Shown here piece after piece: positions 1-5,612 of a stretch of 6,736 bases of DNA. The DNA is from Thiobacillus sp. (GTDB lineage Bacteria > Pseudomonadota > Gammaproteobacteria > Burkholderiales > Thiobacillaceae): contig JANJUT010000212.1 in the NCBI GenBank assembly GCA_024710445.1, positions 1 to 6,736 on the forward strand. The letters are read 5' to 3'. Position 1 is the first letter of the stretch. Each line of letters starts with the position of its first letter. The translations under genes were made by a program, and so were the position numbers. The notes under the pieces were generated by a model, which ran no database searches, was not told the origin of the DNA, and saw only the letters and a program-made list of their open reading frames with translations.

Positions 1-1
1 T

Positions 2-76
2 GCCACGCTGTCGCGATTTGCTACGGACATGGGTGGGGCGATTGGGCGCACGCTCGATCAGGTCGACGGTCAGTGA
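2..76 (+). CDS. 3' end of an upstream gene, probably exosortase A (C-terminal EpsI-like end), partial
   Basis: An open frame enters from the left edge and ends at TGA 74-76; 24 codons are visible. The peptide has the pattern ATLSRFATDMGGAIGRTL, then a short polar tail. That resembles the amphipathic helix ending the EpsI-type (DUF3485) domain that is fused to the C-terminus of many exosortase A proteins or encoded just after them. In known XrtA loci, xrtA commonly sits directly before the TIGR03088 glycosyltransferase, which is the next gene here. Its stop overlaps that gene's GTG start by 4 bp (GTGA), so the two are likely translationally coupled. The frame and overlap are seen directly; the identity is inferred from context and a short, weakly informative tail. 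It could be another EPS gene ending in a similar helix. Confidence 0.5.
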   Translation, partial: ATLSRFATDMGGAIGRTLDQVDGQ

Positions 77-1197
77 TCGAGCACATCGTGCACATCGTGC
101 ACCGTTTCGATACGGGCGGCATGGAAAATGGCATGGTGAACCTGTTCAATACCCTGTCGCCGCAACGCTATCGTCATAGCGTGATTGCGCTTACTGATTA
201 CAGCGATTTTCGCCAGCGCATCACGGCGCAGCCAGTCGACTTCTATGCACTGCATCGCGCACCGGGGCATGGCCTGGGCTGGGCGGTGCGACTGTGGAAA
301 CTATTGCGCCGGCTCAAGCCCGATCTGGTCCATACCCGTAATCTGGCCGCGCTGGAGGCGCAGCTCGTGGCTGCGGTTGCGGGTGTGCGCGCCACGGTGC
401 ATGGCGAGCATGGCCGTGATGTATTCGACCTGTATGGACAGAACTGGAAATACAATCTGATGCGACGTGCGCTGCAGCCGCTGGTATCGAACTACATTGC
501 GGTGAGCCAGGACCTCGAGACCTGGTTGCGGATGACCATTCGTGTCCCGCCGCGCAAGCTGCACCAGATTTATAACGGGGTCGACAGCACCAGGTTTGTC
601 CCGCGTGTGGGACCCCGCCCTGATTTTGCCCATCCCGAAAGCATTGTTTTTGGCGCGGTGGGCCGCATGGTCGAGGTCAAGGACTATCCGTTGCTGACCC
701 GGGCTTTTATCCAGATGGTGCGGCAGCAGCCTGAGCGCGCCGAGCGTGCGCGGCTGGTCATCGTCGGTGAGGGGCCGGCGCGCACGGTTTGTCTGGAAAT
801 GCTGCGGGCCGAGAGACTGGCTCACCTGGCCTGGATGCCGGGCGAGCGTCAGGATATCGCGGAGGTCATGCAGGTGTTTGACGTGTTTGTCCTGCCGTCC
901 AAAAACGAAGGAATATCCAATACCATTCTGGAGGCACTGGCGAGCGGGCTGCCGGTCATTGCCACGGCTGTGGGCGGCAATGTGGAACTGGTCGAGGAAG
1001 GGGTGAATGGTCGCCTGGTCGAGCCGGGTAACGTGGCCGGGATGGCACAGGCCTTGCTGGCTTATCTTGACGTGCCCGCCCGTATTGCCGAGCACGGCGG
1101 GAACGCGCGGCGAGCGGCGGTGCAGCGCTTCAGCATTCCCGTCATGGCCGAAGCGTATGCGGCGGTATATGACAAGACACTGGCTCGCCGGCGCTGA
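73..1197 (+). CDS. XrtA/PEP-CTERM system-associated GT4 glycosyltransferase (TIGR03088 type)
   Basis: A cytoplasmic retaining GT-B glycosyltransferase of family GT4, 374 residues, normal length for the family. It should move a sugar from a nucleotide donor to a lipid-linked EPS precursor; donor and acceptor are not known. The N-terminal domain opens with a beta strand and the glycine loop RFDTGGMENG (residues 11-20). Family-typical blocks follow: VHTRNLAALEAQ (86-97), HGEHGRDVFDL (110-120), AVSQDLETWL (143-152) and YNGVDSTRF (167-175). The donor-binding half shows VGEGP (231-235) and the EX7E pair Glu279/Glu287 in KNEGISNTILEALASGLPVIAT. The GTG at 73 is chosen because it starts just before the first beta strand. 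The next in-frame ATG (121) would delete the glycine loop. No strong ribosome site precedes it, but the 4-bp overlap with the upstream stop suggests coupling. The block matches fit the XrtA-associated family better than general GT4. Confidence 0.92.
   Translation: MIEHIVHIVHRFDTGGMENGMVNLFNTLSPQRYRHSVIALTDYSDFRQRITAQPVDFYALHRAPGHGLGWAVRLWKLLRRLKPDLVHTRNLAALEAQLVAAVAGVRATVHGEHGRDVFDLYGQNWKYNLMRRALQPLVSNYIAVSQDLETWLRMTIRVPPRKLHQIYNGVDSTRFVPRVGPRPDFAHPESIVFGAVGRMVEVKDYPLLTRAFIQMVRQQPERAERARLVIVGEGPARTVCLEMLRAERLAHLAWMPGERQDIAEVMQVFDVFVLPSKNEGISNTILEALASGLPVIATAVGGNVELVEEGVNGRLVEPGNVAGMAQALLAYLDVPARIAEHGGNARRAAVQRFSIPVMAEAYAAVYDKTLARRR
82..102 (+). repeat. Tandem 9-bp direct repeat at the 5' end of the glycosyltransferase gene
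   Basis: CACATCGTG occurs twice head to tail (82-90 and 91-99), followed by a third partial copy, CAC. It encodes His-Ile-Val twice in the first beta strand of the TIGR03088-type protein. Because the unit is 9 bp, gain or loss of a copy would keep the frame. A biological role is not evident. Confidence 0.6.
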
Positions 1198-1204
1198 TAC
1201 GCCA

Positions 1205-1223
1205 TCAGGCAGCCTGAAATTTC
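1205..1223 (+). repeat. Small inverted repeats in the 53-bp intergenic gap
   Basis: The gap 1198-1250 is the only noncoding stretch inside the operon. TCAGG (1205-1209) pairs with CCTGA (1213-1217) around a 3-nt loop. It merges into the 8-bp palindrome GAAATTTC (1216-1223). The stem is short and the following U run is only three bases, so this is at best a weak attenuator or processing hairpin. I see no clear -35/-10 promoter pair in the gap. Confidence 0.25.
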
Positions 1224-1231
1224 GACACAAC

Positions 1232-1240
1232 AAGGGACGG
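1232..1240 (+). promoter_or_regulatory. Ribosome binding site for the amidotransferase gene
   Basis: AAGGGACGG lies 10 nt before the ATG at 1251. It is purine-rich and partly complementary to the 16S 3' end. It supports that ATG, which is independently fixed by the need for Cys at position 2. Confidence 0.5.
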
Positions 1241-1250
1241 AAACACGCGC

Positions 1251-3170
1251 ATGTGCGGCATCACGGGGATTTTTGATATCAGCGGGAGCAACGAGATTTC
1301 ACGCGATTTGTTGCATCGCATGAATGAAACGCAGTTTCATCGTGGGCCCGATGAGGGGGGACTGCACCTGGAGCAGGGCGTGGGGCTGGGGCACCGCCGC
1401 TTGTCGATCATTGATTTGTCCACCGGCCAGCAACCATTGTTCAATGAAGACGGCTCGGTCGTTGTCGTGTTCAACGGTGAAATCTACAACTTTCAGGAAC
1501 TGGTACCCGAACTCGAAGCGCTCGGTCACACCTTTCGTACCCATTCCGATACCGAGGTCATCGTCCATGCCTGGGAGGCCTGGGGTGAGGCCTGCGTTGC
1601 GCGCTTTCGGGGCATGTTTGCGTTTGCGTTGTGGGATCGCAATCAGGAAACGCTGTTTGTGGTGCGCGACCGTTTTGGCGTCAAGCCGTTGTATTACGCG
1701 TTTCTCGATACCGGCGAGTTCATTTTCAGTTCCGAGCTGAAGGCCTTGATGGTGCATCCCTGCCTGGCACGGGACATCGACCCGCTGGCCGTCGAGGAGT
1801 ATTTCGCCTACGGCTATGTGCCCGAACCGCGCACCATCTTCAAGGGCGCGTGCAAACTGCCCCCCGGCTTCACGCTCACCCTCAAGCGGGGCATGGCGCG
1901 CGCGTTGCCCAGGCAATATTGGGACATGCCTTTTGCCCCGGTGGCGGTGAAAGACGAAGCCGCTGCGATGGATGAACTGGTCGAGCGGATGAAGGAGTCG
2001 GTCCGGTTGCGCATGATTGCCGATGTGCCGCTCGGTGCGTTCCTGTCGGGCGGTGTCGACTCCAGCGCGGTGGTGGCGATGATGGCCACGCAGTCCTCGA
2101 CACCGGTGAATACCTGCTCGATTGGGTTCGACGACCCTGCATTCAACGAGATCGAATATGCCCAGCAGGTCGCCGACCGCTATCGTACCGACCACCATGT
2201 CGAAACGGTGGCGGCCAATGACTTCAGCCTGGTTGGCAAGCTCGCACAGGTGTATGACGAGCCTTATGCCGACTCGTCGGCCCTGCCGACATACCGGGTC
2301 TGCGAGCTGGCGCGCAAGCACGTGAAAGTGGCGCTGTCGGGCGATGGCGGCGACGAGAATTTTGCCGGTTACCGGCGCTACCGCTGGTTCCGCTACGAGG
2401 AGCGGATGCGCTCGGTGATGCCGCTGATGCTGCGTCGCCCCCTGTTCGGCACGCTCGGCAAGCTGTATCCCAAGGCCGACTGGGCGCCCAAGGTTTTCCG
2501 CGCCAAGACCACGTTCGAGGCGCTGGCGCGCGATACGGTCGAAGGCTATTTTCATGGTGTTTCCCTGCTCTCGGACGCACAGCGCAAGCACCTGTTTTCC
2601 CCGACTTTCAAACGCGAACTGCAGGGCTACGAAGCGGTGGAGGTGCTGCGCCGGCATGCAGCGGTCGCGCCCACCGACGACCCGCTCTCGCTGGTGCAGT
2701 ATCTCGACATGAAAACCTATCTGGCCGGCGACATCCTCACCAAGGTGGACCGGGCCAGCATGGCGCATGCGCTCGAAGTGCGCGAACCGCTGCTCGATCA
2801 TGAGCTGATGGGCTGGGTGTCCGGATTGCCCACCGACCTCAAGCTGCGCGGCACCGAAGGTAAATACCTGCTGAAAAAATCGATGGAACCCTATCTGCCG
2901 CACGGCGTGCTGTATCGCAAAAAGATGGGTTTTTCAGTTCCGCTGGCGGCGTGGTTCCGTGGGCCATTGGCGGCCACGATCCGCAGCGTGGTGCTGGGCG
3001 AGCGTCTGGCTTCAACCGATCTGTTCAACCAGGATTTTTTACGCGAGGTACTGGAAGCGCATCAATCCGGGCGGCGAGATTATTCGGTGATCCTGTGGAC
3101 GGTGCTGATGTTCGATGCCTTTCTGGGGCAGGTGCTGGGCATGGATGACGTGGAGCGGCAGGCCGCATGA
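1251..3170 (+). CDS. XrtA/PEP-CTERM system-associated amidotransferase (asparagine synthetase-like, TIGR03108 type)
   Basis: A class II glutamine amidotransferase of 639 residues. It hydrolyses glutamine at the N-terminal site and passes ammonia to an ATP-activated carboxylate at the C-terminal site. The start is certain because Cys2 (MCGITGIFD) is the nucleophile. The glutaminase domain (about 1-200) has RGPDEGG (31-37), Arg50 in GHRRLSIIDL, Asn75-Gly76-Glu77 in FNGEIYN, and Asp100 in SDTEVI, matching the glutamine-binding set of AsnB. The synthetase domain has the pyrophosphate loop SGGVDSS (266-272), DEPYADSSALPTY (336-348), SGDGGDENFAGYRRY (363-377), and later REPLLDHEL and RKKMGFSVPLAAW. 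All key residues are present, so it looks active. It exceeds E. coli AsnB (about 554) and matches the XrtA-associated subgroup. In EPS loci such enzymes are thought to amidate a sugar acid or other carboxylate rather than aspartate. The true substrate is unknown. Its stop overlaps the next start (ATGA). Confidence 0.95.
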   Translation: MCGITGIFDISGSNEISRDLLHRMNETQFHRGPDEGGLHLEQGVGLGHRRLSIIDLSTGQQPLFNEDGSVVVVFNGEIYNFQELVPELEALGHTFRTHSDTEVIVHAWEAWGEACVARFRGMFAFALWDRNQETLFVVRDRFGVKPLYYAFLDTGEFIFSSELKALMVHPCLARDIDPLAVEEYFAYGYVPEPRTIFKGACKLPPGFTLTLKRGMARALPRQYWDMPFAPVAVKDEAAAMDELVERMKESVRLRMIADVPLGAFLSGGVDSSAVVAMMATQSSTPVNTCSIGFDDPAFNEIEYAQQVADRYRTDHHVETVAANDFSLVGKLAQVYDEPYADSSALPTYRVCELARKHVKVALSGDGGDENFAGYRRYRWFRYEERMRSVMPLMLRRPLFGTLGKLYPKADWAPKVFRAKTTFEALARDTVEGYFHGVSLLSDAQRKHLFSPTFKRELQGYEAVEVLRRHAAVAPTDDPLSLVQYLDMKTYLAGDILTKVDRASMAHALEVREPLLDHELMGWVSGLPTDLKLRGTEGKYLLKKSMEPYLPHGVLYRKKMGFSVPLAAWFRGPLAATIRSVVLGERLASTDLFNQDFLREVLEAHQSGRRDYSVILWTVLMFDAFLGQVLGMDDVERQAA

Positions 3171-4393
3171 AAATCCTGCACGTGTTCGACCATACGTTGC
3201 CGCTGCACTCCGGCTACACTTTTCGCAGTGCAGCGATTCTGCGCAACCAGCAAAAAATGGGTTGGCAGACATATCACCTGTCCGGCCCCAAGCAGATCAA
3301 TTGCAGTGTGATGGAAGAAGACGCAGACGGCCTGCATTTTTATCGCACGCCCAAACCCACGGGCTTGCTGGCCAGCTTGCCGGGCGGCGACCCGTTTGCG
3401 GTGATGCGTGCAATCGAAAAGCGCCTGCTCGGGCTGGCGCGCGAACTGCAGCCCGATGTCATCCATGCGCATTCACCGGTGCTTGACGCGGTGCCGGCGA
3501 TCCGGGTTGGCCGCAAGCTGGGCATTCCCGTCGTCTATGAAATCCGTGCTTTCTGGGAAGACGCGGCAGTCGATCATGGCAGCACGAAAGAAGACAGCCT
3601 GCGTTACAAGCTGACCCGCGCACTGGAAACCTGGGCGGTCAAACAGGCCGATGCCGTAACCGTGATTTGCGAAGGTTTGCGTGGCGACCTGGCCGCGCGC
3701 GGCATTCCGCCCCGCAAGATCACGGTGATTCCCAATGCGGTCGATATCGACAAGTTCTCGGTTGGCGGCAAGCCGGACGCCGGGCTGAAAATGAAACTGG
3801 GGCTGGGCACCAGCCGTGTGCTGGGCTTTATCGGCTCGTTCTACGCGTATGAAGGGCTGGATCAGCTGATCGCGGCTTTGCCTTTGATCATCAGGCAGAT
3901 TCCCGATGTGAAGGTGCTGCTGGTGGGCGGCGGGCCGCAGGATACGGCGTTGAAGCAGCAGGTCATGGCGCTCGATCTGCGGGATCGCGTGGTGTTCACC
4001 GGACGGGTGCCGCACGGCGAGGTCAACCGCTATTACGATCTGGTCGATGTGCTGGTGTATCCGCGTCATCCGATGCGGCTGACCGATCTGGTGACCCCCT
4101 TGAAGCCGCTGGAGGCGATGGCGCAGGGACGACTGATGGCGGCATCCGACGTCGGTGGCCACAAGGAGTTGATCCGGGACGGACAGACCGGCGTGCTGTT
4201 CCGCGCCGGTCAGGTAGACGACCTGGCCGCCAAAGTGGTGGCGTTGCTGCAGGACGAGCCGAGCTGGGACCGGATGAAGCAGAACGGCCGCCGATTCGTG
4301 GAAACAGAACGCAACTGGGCGGCCAGCGTGGCCCGTTATCGGGATGTCTATGATGCCCTGGTGAAGTCACCGCAGGAGCGTGTCGTTGGCTGA
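3167..4393 (+). CDS. Exosortase A-associated GT4 glycosyltransferase (TIGR04063, Daro_2409 type)
   Basis: A GT-B glycosyltransferase of 408 residues, predicted cytoplasmic, adding a sugar during EPS repeat-unit assembly; substrates unknown. The N-terminus MKILHVFDHTLPLHSGYTFR (1-20), with the PLHSGYTFR loop, is highly characteristic of the exosortase A-associated Daro_2409 family. Further blocks are DVIHAHSPVLDAVPA (97-111), YEIRAFWEDAAVDHG (124-138), VIPNAVDIDKF (187-197), GFIGSFYAYEGLDQLI (220-235), LLVGGGP (251-257) and TPLKPLEAMAQGR (310-322). The classical EX7E motif is atypical. Glu316 is the second glutamate, but the position eight before it is Leu308, with Asp307 next to it. I believe this is common in this subfamily. 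The ATG at 3167 overlaps the upstream stop by 4 bp. A weak TGGAG (3151-3155) lies 11 nt upstream, so coupling probably drives translation. The 3' end overlaps the next gene. Confidence 0.92.
   Translation: MKILHVFDHTLPLHSGYTFRSAAILRNQQKMGWQTYHLSGPKQINCSVMEEDADGLHFYRTPKPTGLLASLPGGDPFAVMRAIEKRLLGLARELQPDVIHAHSPVLDAVPAIRVGRKLGIPVVYEIRAFWEDAAVDHGSTKEDSLRYKLTRALETWAVKQADAVTVICEGLRGDLAARGIPPRKITVIPNAVDIDKFSVGGKPDAGLKMKLGLGTSRVLGFIGSFYAYEGLDQLIAALPLIIRQIPDVKVLLVGGGPQDTALKQQVMALDLRDRVVFTGRVPHGEVNRYYDLVDVLVYPRHPMRLTDLVTPLKPLEAMAQGRLMAASDVGGHKELIRDGQTGVLFRAGQVDDLAAKVVALLQDEPSWDRMKQNGRRFVETERNWAASVARYRDVYDALVKSPQERVVG
4374..4378 (+). promoter_or_regulatory. Shine-Dalgarno AGGAG that favours a TTG start for the third glycosyltransferase
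   Basis: AGGAG lies inside the 3' end of the preceding gene. It is only 1 nt before the in-frame GTG at 4380, too close to serve it, but 7 nt before the in-frame TTG at 4386, which is ideal spacing. It is the best Shine-Dalgarno match at any start in this window. Confidence 0.55.
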
Positions 4394-5612
4394 GCTGGTT
4401 GTGTTCAGTTCGCTCTTTCCGAGCGCGGCCCGCCCGGGCGCGGGCCTGTTCATTCGCGAACGCATGTTTCGGGTTGCGCAGCAGCGACCGCTGGTCGTGG
4501 TTTCGCCGCAGCCATGGTTTCCCGGACAGTCGCTGATCCGCTGGCTGCGTCCCGGTTATCGTCCCAGTGCACCGGCGCTGGAAATCCAGCAGGGGATCCG
4601 CGTGTATCACCCGCGTTTTCTGTCGGTTCCGGGTCTGCTGCGTCAGTTCGACGGCCTGTCGATGGCACTGGGCTGTTTCTTGCTGTTGCGGCGCCTGCGC
4701 CGTGACGGGGTGCGTCTCATCGATGCGCATTTCGCCTACCCCGATGGCGAAGCCGCGACCCGACTGGGCCGCTGGTTTGGCCTGCCCGTCACCATCACCC
4801 TGCGTGGCACCGAAGTGCCACATAGTCGCAACCCATCCCTGCGCCCGCGCATGGTGCGTGCCTTGCAGGCTGCTGCGCGTGTGTTCTCGGTTTCGGATTC
4901 CCTGCGCCGGCTGGCGCTTGAACTGGGCGTGGCGGCCGACAAGACCGAGGTCGTCGGCAATGGCGTGGATACCCGGATTTTTCAGCCGGAAGACCAGACT
5001 GCTGCGCGTGCGAAACTCGGCCTGCCGGCACATGCGCGCATCCTGATTTCAGTGGGAGGACTGGTGGAGCGCAAGGGCATGCACCGCGTCATCGATTGCC
5101 TGCCCGCGCTGCTGCAGCAGCACCCCGATCTGCTTTATCTCATTGTGGGCAGCGGCGGGCCGGAAGGCGACATGCGCGCCGAACTCGATGCACAGGTGAG
5201 GCGGCTGGGGCTGAGCGGACATGTGCATTTCCTTGGCGCCTTGCCGCCGGAAGAACTGAAATGGCCGTTGTCGGCCTCTGATGTGTTTGTGCTGGCGACG
5301 CGCAACGAAGGCTGGGCCAACGTGTTTCTGGAGGCGATGGCCTGTGGCCTGCCCGTCATCACGACCGATGTCGGTGGCAACGCCGAGGTGATCTGCCGGG
5401 ATGAGCTCGGCAGCATCATGCCGTTTGGCGATACGGCCGCCTTGCAGCAGGCGCTTGATGCTGCACTCGGCCGGGTGTGGAATCGCGCAGCGATTGTTGA
5501 ATACGCGCAGGCCAACCAGTGGGATAAACGCGTTGCGCAGTTGCAGCAGGCATTTGATTCCGTGCTGTCTTCCGCATCGGCCCCGAATCAAGCTGCGCCG
5601 GTGAAGTCATGA
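4386..5612 (+). CDS. GT4 family glycosyltransferase of the EPS operon
   Basis: A retaining GT-B glycosyltransferase, 408 residues from TTG 4386 (410 from GTG 4380). The TTG is preferred because AGGAG lies 7 nt before it. The protein then begins MAELVVFSSLFPS, a normal first beta strand. N-terminal blocks, numbered from TTG, are AGLFIRERMFRVAQQ (19-33), VVSPQPWFPG (38-47), IDAHFAYPDGEAATRLG (112-128) and TITLRGTEVPHSR (136-148). The C-terminal half shows VVGNGVDTRIF (189-199), SVGGLVERKGMHRVID (222-237), VGSGGPEGD (254-262) and an intact EX7E (Glu308/Glu316) in NEGWANVFLEAMACGLPVITTDVGGNAEVI. It belongs with general GT4 EPS and capsule transferases; I cannot assign an XrtA-specific family or a sugar. 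The gene overlaps the one before (8 bp from TTG) and the one after (ATGA, 4 bp), so it is surely co-transcribed. Confidence 0.9.
   Translation: MAELVVFSSLFPSAARPGAGLFIRERMFRVAQQRPLVVVSPQPWFPGQSLIRWLRPGYRPSAPALEIQQGIRVYHPRFLSVPGLLRQFDGLSMALGCFLLLRRLRRDGVRLIDAHFAYPDGEAATRLGRWFGLPVTITLRGTEVPHSRNPSLRPRMVRALQAAARVFSVSDSLRRLALELGVAADKTEVVGNGVDTRIFQPEDQTAARAKLGLPAHARILISVGGLVERKGMHRVIDCLPALLQQHPDLLYLIVGSGGPEGDMRAELDAQVRRLGLSGHVHFLGALPPEELKWPLSASDVFVLATRNEGWANVFLEAMACGLPVITTDVGGNAEVICRDELGSIMPFGDTAALQQALDAALGRVWNRAAIVEYAQANQWDKRVAQLQQAFDSVLSSASAPNQAAPVKS
5600..5604 (+). promoter_or_regulatory. Ribosome binding site for the CapK-like gene
   Basis: GGTGA ends 4 nt before the ATG at 5609. It matches the 3' half of the consensus AGGAGGTGA, for which such close spacing is normal. 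It supports initiation at the ATG embedded in the upstream stop. Confidence 0.45.

Noticed and set aside
1205..1223. The intergenic hairpin as a rho-independent terminator
   Set aside because: The stem has five pairs and is followed by only three T residues, and the downstream gene belongs to the same functional cluster.
301..1233. A 310-codon minus-strand open frame opposite the first glycosyltransferase
   Set aside because: Same composition artefact; the plus-strand protein has a full set of GT4 motifs and the antisense product resembles nothing known.
1299..2903. A 534-codon open frame on the minus strand, opposite the amidotransferase
   Set aside because: The plus strand has an unmistakable amidotransferase here. 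The antisense product is rich in His, Arg and Gln, with no recognisable domain, as expected from GC-rich codon bias.
1251..3170. Calling the amidotransferase a housekeeping asparagine synthetase (asnB)
   Set aside because: The length, operon setting between EPS glycosyltransferases and overall resemblance to the XrtA-associated subgroup argue against a purely biosynthetic role, although the catalytic residues are those of AsnB.
4023..5033. A 336-codon minus-strand open frame crossing the junction of two glycosyltransferase genes
   Set aside because: It spans two well-supported plus-strand genes and has Arg/Pro/Ser-rich low-complexity sequence with no domain.
4360..5609. The decamer GGTGAAGTCA near the 3' ends of two consecutive genes (4360-4369 and 5600-5609)
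   Set aside because: By chance about twenty repeated 10-mers are expected in a window of this size. In the second case it is explained by a ribosome binding site; in the first it lies in coding sequence too far from the start.
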